A DNA stretch of 64,000 bases from Niveispirillum cyanobacteriorum (GCF_002868735.1 NZ_CP025611.1:3118501-3182500); one strand, 5' to 3'; counted from the stretch's first letter, positions 24,728 to 35,202 are shown. Made by a program: numbers and translations. Notes: a model not told the origin generated them from the sequence alone.

Positions 24728-25813
24728 ATGCGGCGGCCCCCGATGCGTCCCACGCCCCTGCGTTTCCTGGCCGGTTCAGAGGCCATGGCCCGCATCCGCC
24801 GTGACGGGCTGCACGAGGATCTGTTCGATGTGGTGGCGGGCGCCAGCGGCGGGGCGAAATGGCTGGCCCTGACAAGGCTGGATCAGGCCCTGTTCGGTAG
24901 CTGGTTCCGCGACCGCGTACGCCCGCTGCATATGGTGGGCAGCTCCATCGGCACATGGCGCTTTGCCTGTCTGGCCCAACCCGACCCGGTGGCCGCCTGC
25001 CAGCGGTTTGAAGCCTGTTATCTTGACTACGCCGTCGACGGGCCGGTCAGTGCAAGCGAACTGACCGCCCATTGCCGGGATTTCCTGGATGTGATCTTCG
25101 GGGCCGACGGGATCGGCCATGTCCTGGCCCATCCCTTCATGCGGCAATCCATCCTGGCGGTTCGGGGCCGGGGACCGATACGGCCCGGCACGGGGAAGGT
25201 GGGTCTGGGTCTGGGCTTAGGCGCCGCTGGTCTTGCCAATCTGGTCAGCCGCCGCACCCTGCCGGCCTTCTTCGAACGCACCGTCCTGCATGATGGCCGC
25301 GATGCCCCACCATTTAATCTGAATGCGGAGTTCCCGACCCAGGCAGTGCCCCTGACACCTGCCAATCTGGTGCCGGCCCTGTTGGCATCGTCTGCCGTAC
25401 CCTTCGTCTTTGACGGGGTCGTGGATATGGCAGGCGCGCGGCCCGGTCTTTATCTGGATGGCGGGATCATGGATTACCATCTCGATATGGGCTTCACGCC
25501 GCCGGGCCTTGTCCTCTATCCGCATTTCTCCCACCGCATTGTGCCGGGCTGGTTCGATAAGACGCTGCCCTGGCGCAGGGCGCGGGCTGCCAACCTTTCG
25601 CGCATGCTGGTCCTGTGTCCTTCCGTGGAATTCACCAAAGCCTTACCCTTCGGCAAGATCCCCGACCGTGGCGATTTCCGCCGTATGGATACCGCCACGC
25701 GGCAGAAATACTGGCGGACGGCGGTGGCGGAGACGGACCGCTTGGCCGATTGCTGGCGTGAAGCGTTGGAAAAGGACCGGGTGCCGGACCTGCTGGAACC
25801 CCTGGTTCCCTGA
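24728..25813 (+). CDS. Patatin-like phospholipase
   Basis: 361-residue predicted lipid acyl hydrolase. The glycine-rich oxyanion segment GASGGAKWLAL (about residues 39-49), the nucleophile elbow GSSIGTW (GxSxG, about residues 73-79) and the Asp of the dyad in YLDGGIMDYH (DGG form) are all present. Patatins use a Ser-Asp dyad to release fatty acids from phospholipids. There is no signal peptide, so it is probably cytoplasmic or membrane-peripheral. Two starts are possible (24728 or 24743) and neither has an evident ribosome site. Divergent from the 2OG oxygenase gene. Confidence 0.85.
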   Translation: MRRPPMRPTPLRFLAGSEAMARIRRDGLHEDLFDVVAGASGGAKWLALTRLDQALFGSWFRDRVRPLHMVGSSIGTWRFACLAQPDPVAACQRFEACYLDYAVDGPVSASELTAHCRDFLDVIFGADGIGHVLAHPFMRQSILAVRGRGPIRPGTGKVGLGLGLGAAGLANLVSRRTLPAFFERTVLHDGRDAPPFNLNAEFPTQAVPLTPANLVPALLASSAVPFVFDGVVDMAGARPGLYLDGGIMDYHLDMGFTPPGLVLYPHFSHRIVPGWFDKTLPWRRARAANLSRMLVLCPSVEFTKALPFGKIPDRGDFRRMDTATRQKYWRTAVAETDRLADCWREALEKDRVPDLLEPLVP

Positions 25814-25910
25814 CCAGCCTTAGCAGTGTCATCGAACCTGCACTTGACCGCCGGCCCCTGCATCGGCTTCATGCGCGAACCTTACTCCCCTCCAGCCGGA
25901 GCCCGCACCC

Positions 25911-27149
25911 ATGGCCGTCTCGCCGCTCGCCCCCGCATCCTTCCCGTCGCTACCGCCCATTGCCGGCGTGCGTCTGGCCGGGCACCGCGCCGGCATCCGG
26001 TACAAGACGCCGCGCAACGACGTGATGGTCGCGGTGCTGGATGAAGGCTCCAGCGTGGCCGCCGTCCTGACCCGGTCGCTGACAGCATCGGCCCCCATTC
26101 ATCGCTGCCGCGCCCATTTGGCCGGCGGCTCCGTGCGCGCCCTGGTGGTCAATGCCGGCAATTCCAACGCCTTCACCGGCAAGGCCGGGGAGGCGTTTGT
26201 GGACGCCACCATCGATGCCACCGTCGCCCTGCTGGGCTGTAAGCCCACAGAAGTGTTCCCCGCCTCCACCGGCGTCATCGGGCAGCCGATGCCCGCCGAC
26301 CTGATCGCCAAGTCGCTGCCGGAAGCCTTCACCAAGCTGGTCCCGGCAGAAGGGGAGGCCTGGGAGGTGGGGGCCCGCGCCATCATGACCACCGACACCT
26401 TTCCTAAGGGGGCGTCGGCCACGGCCACCATCGACGGCGTGACTGTGACTGTTGCTGGCTTCGCCAAGGGCAGCGGCATGATCGCGCCGGACATGGCGAC
26501 GATGCTGGCCTATGTCTTCACCGACGCCAATATCGCCCACGCGCCCTTGCAGGCGGTGCTGTCGTCAGCCACCGACCGGAGCTTCAACTCTATCACGGTG
26601 GATGGCGATACCTCGACGTCCGACACGCTGGTCCTGTGCGCCACGCGCAAGGCCGGGCATGCGGCCATTGAGGGCACCGACGATCCGCGTCTGGCCGCCT
26701 TCGCCAAGGCCGTGGATGCCGTCTGCCTGGACCTGGCGCAGCAGATCGTGCGCGATGGCGAGGGGGCGACCAAGTTCGTGGAAATCCGCGTCACCGGTGC
26801 CGACAGCGATGCCGCTGCCAAGCGCATTGCTCTGACGGTGGCCAATTCGCCGCTGGTGAAGACCGCCGTGGCCGGGGAGGATGCCAACTGGGGCCGCATC
26901 GTGGCCGCCGTGGGCCGCTCTGGCGAACGCGCCGACCGCGACCTGCTGGTCATCTCCGTCGGTGGCGTCCAGATCTGCGCCAATGGGATGGAGGTGCCGG
27001 GTTATGACGAGGCACCGGTGGCCGCCCATATGAAGGGCCAGGAAATCCTGATGGAGGTTGATATCGGCTTGGGCACGGGCACCGCGACGGTCTGGACCTG
27101 CGACCTGACTCACGGCTATATCGACATTAATGGCAGCTACCGGTCGTGA
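25911..27149 (+). CDS. argJ: Bifunctional glutamate N-acetyltransferase / N-acetylglutamate synthase
   Basis: 412-residue ArgJ, which recycles the acetyl group between acetylornithine and glutamate in arginine synthesis. The precursor self-cleaves between Ala196 and Thr197 in the GMIAPDMATMLAY motif, Thr becoming the new N-terminal nucleophile. The residue before MAT is usually Asn (MIAPNMAT); here it is Asp194. Other signatures are NAGNSNAFTG, PASTGVIGQPMP and DLTHGYIDINGSYRS at the C-terminus. Its last bases overlap the GTG start of the Nudix gene, a coupling common in alphaproteobacteria. Confidence 0.97.
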   Translation: MAVSPLAPASFPSLPPIAGVRLAGHRAGIRYKTPRNDVMVAVLDEGSSVAAVLTRSLTASAPIHRCRAHLAGGSVRALVVNAGNSNAFTGKAGEAFVDATIDATVALLGCKPTEVFPASTGVIGQPMPADLIAKSLPEAFTKLVPAEGEAWEVGARAIMTTDTFPKGASATATIDGVTVTVAGFAKGSGMIAPDMATMLAYVFTDANIAHAPLQAVLSSATDRSFNSITVDGDTSTSDTLVLCATRKAGHAAIEGTDDPRLAAFAKAVDAVCLDLAQQIVRDGEGATKFVEIRVTGADSDAAAKRIALTVANSPLVKTAVAGEDANWGRIVAAVGRSGERADRDLLVISVGGVQICANGMEVPGYDEAPVAAHMKGQEILMEVDIGLGTGTATVWTCDLTHGYIDINGSYRS

Positions 27150-27595
27150 GCGGCGGCGACACACCCTGCTGGCAGGAACCGGTCCGTAAGGGGCCGGTCC
27201 GCACCGTCCTGGTGGCCGCCGTTGCCCTGGTCGATGCCGATGGGCGCGTGCTGCTGGCCCAGCGTCCACCGGGCAAGTCCATGGCGGGCCTGTGGGAATT
27301 TCCCGGTGGCAAGGTCGATGCGGGCGAGACGCCGGAGGCGGCCCTTGTGCGGGAATTGAAAGAGGAACTGGGGATCGACACGGCGGAAAGCTGCCTCGCC
27401 CCCATCGCCTTTGCCAGCCATACCTATGAGACGTTCCACCTGCTGATGCCGCTCTATGCGGCGCGCGTCTGGAAGGGCACGCCTACGCCGCTGGAGGGGC
27501 AGCAGCTGGCCTGGGTCAAGCCGGTGCGGATGGGGGATTACCCGATGCCGCCGGCGGATATCCCGCTGATTCCCATCCTGCGGGATTTGCTGTAA
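27146..27595 (+). CDS. mutT: MutT-type Nudix hydrolase (8-oxo-dGTP diphosphatase)
   Basis: 149 residues. The Nudix box is complete and in register from 27302: GGKVDAGETPEAALVRELKE continuing EELGI (GX5EX7REUXEEXGU). The N-terminal ALVDADGRVLLAQRPPGKSM and the following AGLWEFPGGK match MutT, which removes oxidised dGTP from the nucleotide pool. The GTG start at 27146 overlaps the argJ stop (GTGA), so translation is coupled. The gene ends at 27595, directly abutting the last base of convergent ctaA with no spacer, so the two transcripts must overlap or end within each other. Confidence 0.92.
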   Translation: MSGGDTPCWQEPVRKGPVRTVLVAAVALVDADGRVLLAQRPPGKSMAGLWEFPGGKVDAGETPEAALVRELKEELGIDTAESCLAPIAFASHTYETFHLLMPLYAARVWKGTPTPLEGQQLAWVKPVRMGDYPMPPADIPLIPILRDLL

Positions 27596-28630
27596 TCACC
27601 GCCGGAGGGTGTGGATCGACCGGATCAGCAGGGCGATAACCACCAGGGCGCCCCCCTGGTGGGCCGACCCCAGCGCCACCGGTACGGCATGCAGCAGGGT
27701 GGTGATACCCAGCACCACCTGTCCGCCAATGCCCAGCGACAGCCACAGGGCCGACCGCTTCGCCACTTCCGGCAGGTCTGCCCGCTGACCTACGCGCCAG
27801 GCATAGGACAGAACCACCGCCGCCGTGGCGATGGCCAGCCAGCGATGCGTGAACTGCACCATCGCGGTATTCTCAAGGAAGTTCAGCCAAGCCGGCGACA
27901 GGTTCCAGACCTCCGGCGGGGCGAATTCCCCGTTCATCAGCGGCCAGGTATTATAGGCGAAGCCGGCATCCAGCCCCGCCACGAACGCCCCCCAGACCAC
28001 CGTGATGGACACCAGCACCATGGCGGCCCAGCCATGACGGCGCAAGTCCGCACGGTCAGAGCGGTGGGCAGCGCCGGGATGGCGCAGGCCCAGGCCCGCC
28101 TGGATCAGCAGGGCGTAAAGGATCAACGCCATGGAGAGATGCATGGCCAGCCGGTAGTGGCTAACATCGGTCCGCACCGACAGGCCCGACTGCACCATGA
28201 ACCAGCCGATGAAGCCCTGAAGCCCACCCAGCAGAAACAGGCCCACCAGCTTGGGCAGCATGGACCGGGTCACCATGCCCTTCACGGCGAACCAGATCAG
28301 CGGCACCGCGAAGACCACGCCGATCAGACGGCCCCACAGGCGGTGGAACCATTCCCAGAAGAATATCTGCTTGAACTCATCCAGGCTCATGCCCCGGTTC
28401 AGGACCTGATATTCGGGGATCTGCTTGTACTTTTCGAACTCGATCAGCCACTGCGCCTCGTTCAGCGGCGGCAGGGTGCCCGTGATGGGCTTCCATTCGG
28501 TGATGGACAGGCCGCTTTCCGTCAGGCGGGTGATGGCGCCGATGATGGCCATGACAAAGACCATGCCGGCACAGGCCAGCAGCCAGTTGGCAACGGCGCG
28601 GTGGCCGGGGACGAGAGGGGCGGCGGTCAT
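27596..28630 (-). CDS. ctaA: Heme A synthase (COX15/CtaA)
   Basis: 344-residue integral membrane protein that oxidises heme O to heme A for cytochrome aa3 oxidase. About eight transmembrane helices are visible. The conserved His-containing helix motifs are present: GAITRLTESGLSITEW, FFWEWFHRLWGRLIG, HYRLAMHLSMAL, FTHRWLAI and LGSAHQGGALVV, plus the loop with AGLDAGFAYNTWPLMNGE. It is the type found in alphaproteobacteria and mitochondria. The start at 28630 is preferred; a longer frame to 28837 is Arg-rich and overlaps thiE. It follows thiE by 58 bases on the same strand. Confidence 0.95.
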   Translation of the reverse strand: MTAAPLVPGHRAVANWLLACAGMVFVMAIIGAITRLTESGLSITEWKPITGTLPPLNEAQWLIEFEKYKQIPEYQVLNRGMSLDEFKQIFFWEWFHRLWGRLIGVVFAVPLIWFAVKGMVTRSMLPKLVGLFLLGGLQGFIGWFMVQSGLSVRTDVSHYRLAMHLSMALILYALLIQAGLGLRHPGAAHRSDRADLRRHGWAAMVLVSITVVWGAFVAGLDAGFAYNTWPLMNGEFAPPEVWNLSPAWLNFLENTAMVQFTHRWLAIATAAVVLSYAWRVGQRADLPEVAKRSALWLSLGIGGQVVLGITTLLHAVPVALGSAHQGGALVVIALLIRSIHTLRR

Positions 28631-28688
28631 GACAGGCCGTTCGGTGGGTGAAAAGATGCCGTGATATGGGGTCGATACGGCCCGTTGG

Positions 28689-29309
28689 TCAAATGCCGGG
28701 CTTGCGGCCCCGCGTCGCAGCCAGGGCGGACAGGATCGGCCCCGACGCCGCCGGATCGCGCATGACTGCGCCCATGACCGCAACACCGGCCGCCCCGGCG
28801 CTGATACAGTCCCCGGCATTGCCAGCGTCAACCCCACCCAGCGCCAGGGTGGGCAGCGGCATGCCGGACAGCGCCGCCGGCCCCATGGCCGGGCCGTAGC
28901 CCGGCTTGGATGGGGTCAGGAAAATGGGGCTGAGCGTAGCGTAATCCGCCCCGTCGCGCGCCGCCGCCGCCACACCATCCCGGTCATGGCAGGAGGCGCC
29001 AATCAGGGCGTCCGGCCCCAGAATGCGACGTGCGCCGGCAATGTCCGCCCCGTCTGGCAGATGCACGCCATGGCAAAGTGGCGCCAGTTCCGGCATGCCA
29101 TGGACCGTCAACGTCCCACCGACGCCGTCCAGCAGGGGCCGCAAGGCCAGCAGTAGGTCCGCCTGCTGTGCCACGGGCAAATCCTTTTCCCGCAGGCTGA
29201 CCCAGCGGCAGCCCGCCGCTACCGAAGCCGCCACGGCGGCCAGTATCCCGCCCGCCGCCTGCGACCGGTCGGTGATCAGCAGCAGGGGTGGGGCGGGCAG
29301 AGGCCTCAC
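28689..29309 (-). CDS. thiE: Thiamine phosphate synthase (ThiE/TenI family)
   Basis: 206-residue TIM-barrel protein. Landmarks are LLLITDRS at the N-terminus, [10 protein letters not shown] (phosphate/pyrophosphate-binding region), [26 protein letters not shown] and [27 protein letters not shown]. ThiE joins thiazole phosphate and HMP pyrophosphate to thiamine phosphate; TenI paralogues have a thiazole tautomerase role instead. The presence of the thiO-thiS-thiG cluster 2 kb away supports a thiamine role, but ThiE and TenI cannot be separated with certainty. The ATG overlaps the fmt stop by 4 bases (ATGA). Confidence 0.82.
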   Translation of the reverse strand: MRPLPAPPLLLITDRSQAAGGILAAVAASVAAGCRWVSLREKDLPVAQQADLLLALRPLLDGVGGTLTVHGMPELAPLCHGVHLPDGADIAGARRILGPDALIGASCHDRDGVAAAARDGADYATLSPIFLTPSKPGYGPAMGPAALSGMPLPTLALGGVDAGNAGDCISAGAAGVAVMGAVMRDPAASGPILSALAATRGRKPGI

Positions 29310-30232
29310 GCCGTCAGCCTTCCGCCGATCTGGTGGGGATAGCCGCGCAGGAAGGCAGCCCCATCCACCGGCCCCTTGCCGGGCCGCTGCACCCGGATCA
29401 GGCGCAGCGCCCCCTTGCCACAGGCCAGGGTCGGGCCAGAATCCAGAAGGGTGCCGGGTTCGCCCGCGCCATCGACGGCCACCGCCTCCAGCACCTTCAA
29501 CTTCTCGCCATTGGCTAGATCAATCCAGGTGCCGGGCCAGGGGGTCAGGCCGCGCACCTGCCGGTCCAGTTCCGGGGCGGGGCGGGTCAGGTCCAGCCGG
29601 CCCTCATCCTTGGACAGTTTGGCGGCATAGGTCACGCCCTCATCGGGCTGCGGCACCGGGGGCAGGGTGCCATCGACGATGCCGGGCAGGGCCGCCACCA
29701 TCAGGCGCGCGCCCATGGCGGCCAGCGCGTCATGCAATTCGGCGGCATTCATCCGCGCCGTGATGGGCAGGGCGTCCTTCAGCAGCATAGCGCCCGTATC
29801 CAGACCGGCATCCATCTGCATGATGGTCACGCCCGTCTCTGCATCCCCCGCCAGGATCGATCGCTGGATGGGGGCGGCTCCACGCCAGCGCGGCAGCAGG
29901 CTGGCATGGACATTGATGCAGCCGAGGCGAGGTGCGTCCAGAATGGCCTGCGGCAGGATCAGGCCATAGGCCGCGACGATGGCGCAATCCAGGTTCAGGC
30001 TTGCGAATTCTGCCTGTTCGTCAGGCTTGCGCAGGCTTTTGGGCGTGCGCACCTCAATGCCCAGGGCGTCGGCCCGGCGATGCACGGGGCTGGCCTGCAA
30101 TTGCTGCCCCCGGCCGGCGGGACGCGGCGGCTGGCTGTAGACGCACACCACCTCATGGCCGGCGGCGACCAGCGCATCCAGGATGGAGACGGAAAAATCC
30201 GGCGTGCCCATGAAGGCGAGACGCAGCGGCAT
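29306..30232 (-). CDS. fmt: Methionyl-tRNA formyltransferase
   Basis: 308 residues; formylates initiator Met-tRNA using 10-formyltetrahydrofolate. The start [20 protein letters not shown], the folate/active-site region [20 protein letters not shown] (Asn-His...) and the C-terminal domain with [12 protein letters not shown] are all typical. Length is normal. The start at 30232 is chosen because the product then begins as in homologues; the frame upstream to 30328 runs through repeat copy C. It is downstream of def (146-base gap filled by the repeat) and overlaps thiE. Confidence 0.96.
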   Translation of the reverse strand: MPLRLAFMGTPDFSVSILDALVAAGHEVVCVYSQPPRPAGRGQQLQASPVHRRADALGIEVRTPKSLRKPDEQAEFASLNLDCAIVAAYGLILPQAILDAPRLGCINVHASLLPRWRGAAPIQRSILAGDAETGVTIMQMDAGLDTGAMLLKDALPITARMNAAELHDALAAMGARLMVAALPGIVDGTLPPVPQPDEGVTYAAKLSKDEGRLDLTRPAPELDRQVRGLTPWPGTWIDLANGEKLKVLEAVAVDGAGEPGTLLDSGPTLACGKGALRLIRVQRPGKGPVDGAAFLRGYPHQIGGRLTA

Positions 30233-30261
30233 GGGGCACCTCCCGGCGGAGAGTGGAAGGG

Positions 30262-30361
30262 AGCGTTTTACGGGCCTCCGTAAAACGCTTCGGCGGCGAC
30301 CGCCGCCGCGCCGCACGTGCGGCGTCAAGCCAAGCCGCGGATGCGGCGCCGGCGATTGAGG
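30262..30361 (+). repeat. Dispersed intergenic repeat, copy C with variable palindrome
   Basis: A perfect palindrome AGCGTTTTACGG-GCCT-CCGTAAAACGCT (less one centre base; 30262-30289), then the 71-bp core at 30291-30361. The third core hairpin is GCCGC-GGAT-GCGGC. GGGAGCGTT at 30259-30267 could alternatively pair with AACGCTCCC at 30368-30376 beyond the core. It lies between def and fmt. Confidence 0.8.
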
Positions 30362-30377
30362 AACGCGAACGCTCCCC

Positions 30378-30875
30378 TTACTTTTTCGCCTTGTTATATT
30401 TGCGCAGCAGCATGTTGCGCTTCAGCGACGACAGATGGTCGATGAACAGTACGCCGTTCAGATGGTCGATCTCATGCTGGATGCAGGTGGCCAGCAGGCC
30501 GTCCGCATCCATTTCCCGCACCTCGCCGCCCCGATCAACATAGCGCACGCGCACCATCTTGGGCCGCGTCACCTCGGCATAGATCTCAGGGATCGACAGA
30601 CAGCCTTCCTGGGTGATGGCCTGTTCGTCCGACGTCCAGATCAGTTCTGGGTTGACCATGGCTAGCGCGTCGCTGCGGTTTTCCGACACGTCCACGACGA
30701 TGACCCGTTCCAGCAACCCGATCTGTGGGGCGGCCAGGCCGATGCCCGGCGCCTTGTACATGGTCTCCAGCATATCATCCATCAGCGTCGCCACGCGGCC
30801 ATCGACATTGGTCAAGGGCTTGCACTTCGCCTTCAGGCGGGTGTCGGGGATGGTGAGGATGGGCAGAAGCGACAT
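30378..30875 (-). CDS. def: Peptide deformylase
   Basis: 165-residue metallo-deformylase removing the formyl group from nascent proteins. The three motifs are intact: [17 protein letters not shown] (Cys ligand) and QHEIDHLNG (two His ligands and catalytic Glu). The start at 30875 gives [14 protein letters not shown], as in homologues. It lies upstream of fmt on the same strand, the classic def-fmt pairing, although here a structured repeat of about 100 bases separates them. It diverges from the riboswitch-controlled thiO. Confidence 0.96.
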   Translation of the reverse strand: MSLLPILTIPDTRLKAKCKPLTNVDGRVATLMDDMLETMYKAPGIGLAAPQIGLLERVIVVDVSENRSDALAMVNPELIWTSDEQAITQEGCLSIPEIYAEVTRPKMVRVRYVDRGGEVREMDADGLLATCIQHEIDHLNGVLFIDHLSSLKRNMLLRKYNKAKK

Positions 30876-31036
30876 GGGTGCGGAGTCCGGGCAAAAAAGG
30901 GGCGGGACGGGACTGTCCCCAAAGGGGCAAATATGCCCAGTACCGCCAATGGTCAAGCGCGATCCCGGCGGGGCGGAAATGATGCTGCGCGTCCCCTTGC
31001 ATTCCGGACGTGACAGGCCCATGACATAGCGCATGG

Positions 31037-31124
31037 ACCCTGGGGTGCCGCATGCATTATCGCCATGCGGCTGAGATCACACCCATCGAACCTGATCCGG
31101 GTCATGCCGGCGAAGGGAGAAGGC
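31037..31124 (+). ncRNA. TPP riboswitch (THI element)
   Basis: The conserved THI-box sequence is present: GGGGTGCC near 31042, then GGCTGAGATCACACCC and GAACCTGATCCGGGTCATGC, ending CGGCGAAGGGA about 10 bases before the thiO start. The variable P3 arm contains the GCATGC...GCATGCGG-type hairpin. It senses thiamine pyrophosphate and lowers thi gene expression. The 3' end lies next to the ribosome site (AAGGCGG), so translational control is likely. Confidence 0.95.
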
Positions 31125-31128
31125 GGAA

Positions 31129-32277
31129 ATGAGTTTGCTGCACAGACATGACAGACCGCGCGTCGCCATCATCGGCGGCGGCATCATCGGCATGGCCATC
31201 GGTTGGCGTCTGGCCCAGGCCGGGGCGTCGGTCGATATCTTTGAGCGCGCCAATGCCGGCCAGGGGGCCACCCGCGCCGCCGCCGGCATGCTGGCGGCGG
31301 GGGTGGAGGCGGAACCGGGAGAACAGCGCCTGCTGCCACTATGCCTTGAAAGCCAGGCCCGCTGGCCGGGTTTCGCCGCAGAGCTGGAGGCGTTGACGGG
31401 CCTGCCCGTCGGCCTGCGGACCGAGGGGACGCTGGTGGTGGCGAGCACGCGGGACGAGGTGGAACTGCTGCGGTCGAATTACGAATTTCAGCGCGGGCTG
31501 GGCCTGGACCTGACCTGGCTGTCGGGGGCGGCGGCCAAGGAGAAGGAACCCTTCCTGAACCCGCGTACGGCGGCGGGCGTGTTCAGCGCCAGGGACGGAC
31601 AGGTCGATAACAGGCTGGCAGCTGCCGCCCTGCGCGTGGCCTTGGAAAAGATGGGCGCCCGTCTGCATGAAGGGGCGGATGTTACGGCCCTGGATGTTCA
31701 GGCCGGGCGGGTGACGGGCGTGGTCCTGGGCGATCGTGTGGTGCCTGCCGATACGGTCGTCCTGGCCGCCGGTGCCTGGTCGCGCCTTGTTCCCGGACAG
31801 GCCAGCCCGCCGCCGGTGCGGCCCGTAAAGGGGCAGATGATGTCGCTCGCCATGGACCCCGCCAACCCGCTGTTGACCCATGTCGTCTGGGCGCCCAAAT
31901 GCTATCTGGTGCCGCGCGCCGATGGCACCCTGATCATCGGGGCGACGACAGAGGAAAAGGGGTTTGACGCACAGATGACGGCGGGCGGGGTCCTGGCCCT
32001 GCTGGATGCCGCCTGGCGCGCCCTGCCGGGGGTGGAGGAACTGCCGGTCAAGGAAATGTGGGTGGGCCACCGTCCCGGCTGCCGTGATGATGCGCCCATC
32101 CTGGGGCCGGCGGCGGGATTGGAGGGGCTGGTGCTGGCCACGGGCCATCACCGCAACGGTATCCTGCTGGCCCCTATCACCGCAGACGCCATCGCCGATC
32201 TGGTCTTGACCGGGCGTGTCGATCCGCATATCGCCCCGTTCGGGGCTGGCCGTTTCGATGCGGCACGCGCCGCTTAA
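31129..32277 (+). CDS. thiO: Glycine oxidase ThiO
   Basis: 382-residue FAD-dependent amine oxidase of the DAO family. It oxidises glycine to iminoglycine, the nitrogen donor for the thiazole ring of thiamine in aerobic bacteria. The FAD site VAIIGGGIIGMAIGWRLA (about 12-29) is followed by the DAO features ATRAAAGMLA, VRPVKGQMMSL and a C-terminal GHHRNGILLAPITADAIADL flavin-contact segment. It is first in thiO-thiS-thiG and directly follows the TPP riboswitch. ThiC and ThiD genes are not in the window. Confidence 0.93.
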   Translation: MSLLHRHDRPRVAIIGGGIIGMAIGWRLAQAGASVDIFERANAGQGATRAAAGMLAAGVEAEPGEQRLLPLCLESQARWPGFAAELEALTGLPVGLRTEGTLVVASTRDEVELLRSNYEFQRGLGLDLTWLSGAAAKEKEPFLNPRTAAGVFSARDGQVDNRLAAAALRVALEKMGARLHEGADVTALDVQAGRVTGVVLGDRVVPADTVVLAAGAWSRLVPGQASPPPVRPVKGQMMSLAMDPANPLLTHVVWAPKCYLVPRADGTLIIGATTEEKGFDAQMTAGGVLALLDAAWRALPGVEELPVKEMWVGHRPGCRDDAPILGPAAGLEGLVLATGHHRNGILLAPITADAIADLVLTGRVDPHIAPFGAGRFDAARAA

Positions 32278-32289
32278 GGGGTGGAGCTA

Positions 32290-33262
<973 letters not shown>

Positions 33263-33271
33263 CGCGGAGCT

Positions 33272-33919
33272 TCAGCCCTTTGTCGTCGCCCGGTCCCGGT
33301 CCGCTGCCTCATAAAAGCCCATCTGGTCGGCATGGGCCTTTTGAAAGGCGGGGCGGGCCGTGATACGGGCCACATAGGCCTCCGTCGCGGGCCGGTCGCC
33401 AAAGGCTCGCACATCCCGTACGCGCAGCACATCAGCCATCAGCAGGTCGGCGACGGTGAAGCGGCCGGCGGCCAGCCATTCGCGCCCACGCAGCACGGTC
33501 TCAAGCTGATCCAGGCGCTTGGTCACCCAGCCCGTCAGCTCATTATCCTTGCGGCCTGACATACCCAGGAACCACCAAGGCACGCTGACCATCTCGATGG
33601 AGTTCAGGGCGGCCAGGGTCCATTGCAGCGTATCCGCCTCCCCCACCGGATCGGACGGCATCAGGGTGGCACTTTTGCGCGCCAGATGCAGCAGGCCAGC
33701 ACCGCTTTCAAACAGTTGCAGACCGCCATCGTCCAGAAACGGCACCTGCCCAAAGGGCTGTCGGTCGAGATGGTTGGTGTCCCGATCCTCAAACCGGATG
33801 GTCCGTACCGTATAGGGCAGGCCCGCCTCTTCACACGCCCAGCGCAGGCGCAGGTCGCGAACAAAGCCGCGCGGGCCGTCGGGTACCCAATCCAATGTCC
33901 AGATGGTCAGTTCGCTCAT
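33272..33919 (-). CDS. Glutathione S-transferase family protein
   Basis: 215 residues with the GST two-domain plan. The thioredoxin-like N-terminal half contains WACEEAGLPYTVRTI, GQVPFLDDGGLQLFESGAGLLHLA (cis-Pro VP and the glutathione-binding ES motif). The helical C-terminal half contains WLAAGRFTVADLLMADVLR (the N-capping box and hydrophobic staple region). The substrate is unknown. The start at 33919 gives MSELTIWTLD. It follows the HI0933-type flavoprotein by 49 bases on the same strand. Confidence 0.88.
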   Translation of the reverse strand: MSELTIWTLDWVPDGPRGFVRDLRLRWACEEAGLPYTVRTIRFEDRDTNHLDRQPFGQVPFLDDGGLQLFESGAGLLHLARKSATLMPSDPVGEADTLQWTLAALNSIEMVSVPWWFLGMSGRKDNELTGWVTKRLDQLETVLRGREWLAAGRFTVADLLMADVLRVRDVRAFGDRPATEAYVARITARPAFQKAHADQMGFYEAADRDRATTKG

Positions 33920-33968
33920 GGTCGCGGGCCTTGTGATGGGGGGATGCCCGATCATGGCCCATCCGCCC

Positions 33969-35171
33969 CTACGCCGCCATCCCCGCCGCATGGCCGCTGG
34001 ACCAGGCCCACTGGAAATTATAGCCACCCAGCCAGCCGGTGACGTCCACCGCTTCCCCGACCACGAACAGGCCGGGAATTTTCCGGGCTTCCATGGTCTT
34101 CGATGACAGCTCGGCCGTATCGATGCCGCCCAGCGTCACCTCCGCCGTGCGGTAACCCTCGGTCCCGTCCGGGTGAACGGTCCAGGCGTGGAGGGCGCTG
34201 GCCACCGCCATCAGGTCGGCATCTTTGATATCGGCCATGGGCCGGTTGGCCAGGGGGGCGGGGCCGATCAACGCCACATCAAACAACCGCTCGGCAAAGC
34301 GGCGGGGCAGGATTTCGCCCAGGATGGTCTTCAGCTCCGCCTTGTGGCGCGTCTTCTTCAGACCTTTCAGATGCTCAGCCAGGGCCAGATCGGGCGACAG
34401 GTCGATGCGTACCCCCTGTTCCTCCCGCCAGTAGGAGGAGATTTGCAGGATCGACGGGCCCGACAGGCCGCGATGGGTGATCAGCAGCGCTTCGCGGAAC
34501 TTGCCCTTGCCGCAGGATACGCTGGCCTCAAGCGGCACACCCGACAAATCCTTCAGCTTGTCCAGATCAACGGGCGCAAAGGTCAGGGGCACCAGGGCGG
34601 GGCGCGGCTCCACCACATTCAGCCCCCATTGGCGCGCCAGCCGGAAGGCAAAGTCGGTCGCCCCCATCTTCGGAATGGACGGGCCGCCGGTCGCCAGGAT
34701 GAAGCTGTCGGACGTGAAGGTGCCATGGCTGGTCACCACGCGGAACCCGCCGCCATCGACCGGTACCACATCATCAATCCGGCATTCCGTGCGGATCGCC
34801 ACGCCGGCATCGGCGCATTCATCCAGCAGCATGCCCAGGATGCGCGGGGCCCCATCGTCGCAGAACAACTGCCCCAGCTTCTTCTCGTGCCAGCCGATAC
34901 CGTGCCGGTCGACCAGGGCGATGAAATCATGCTGCGTATGGCGCTTCAGGGCGGAGATGGCGAAATGCGGGTTGGCCGACAGGTACCGGTCGGGCTTGGC
35001 GTCCAGATTGGTGAAGTTGCAGCGCCCGCCGCCGGAGATCAGGATCTTCTTTCCCACCTTCTCCGCATGGTCCAGCACCAGAACGCGCCGCCCGCGCCGC
35101 CCGGCAAAGATGGCGGCGTAAAGCCCGGCGGCCCCGCCGCCGGCGATGATGATGTCGTGATGATTGTTCAT
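33969..35171 (-). CDS. HI0933/YhiN-family flavoprotein
   Basis: 400-residue FAD-binding oxidoreductase-like protein. Landmarks are the Rossmann motif IIIAGGGAAGLYAAI, GKKILISGGGRCNFTN (the family hallmark), ILATGGPSIPKMGATDFAF, THRGLSGPSILQISSYW and the C-terminal GEAVDVTGWLGGYNFQWAWSSG. The family is widespread and conserved, but its reaction is not established. It is part of a reverse-strand run with the GST gene downstream and the pentapeptide-repeat gene 31 bases upstream. Confidence 0.92.
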   Translation of the reverse strand: MNNHHDIIIAGGGAAGLYAAIFAGRRGRRVLVLDHAEKVGKKILISGGGRCNFTNLDAKPDRYLSANPHFAISALKRHTQHDFIALVDRHGIGWHEKKLGQLFCDDGAPRILGMLLDECADAGVAIRTECRIDDVVPVDGGGFRVVTSHGTFTSDSFILATGGPSIPKMGATDFAFRLARQWGLNVVEPRPALVPLTFAPVDLDKLKDLSGVPLEASVSCGKGKFREALLITHRGLSGPSILQISSYWREEQGVRIDLSPDLALAEHLKGLKKTRHKAELKTILGEILPRRFAERLFDVALIGPAPLANRPMADIKDADLMAVASALHAWTVHPDGTEGYRTAEVTLGGIDTAELSSKTMEARKIPGLFVVGEAVDVTGWLGGYNFQWAWSSGHAAGMAA

Positions 35172-35202
35172 GCTGTTGCGTTACCAGGGAACGCAAAGGC
35201 GA

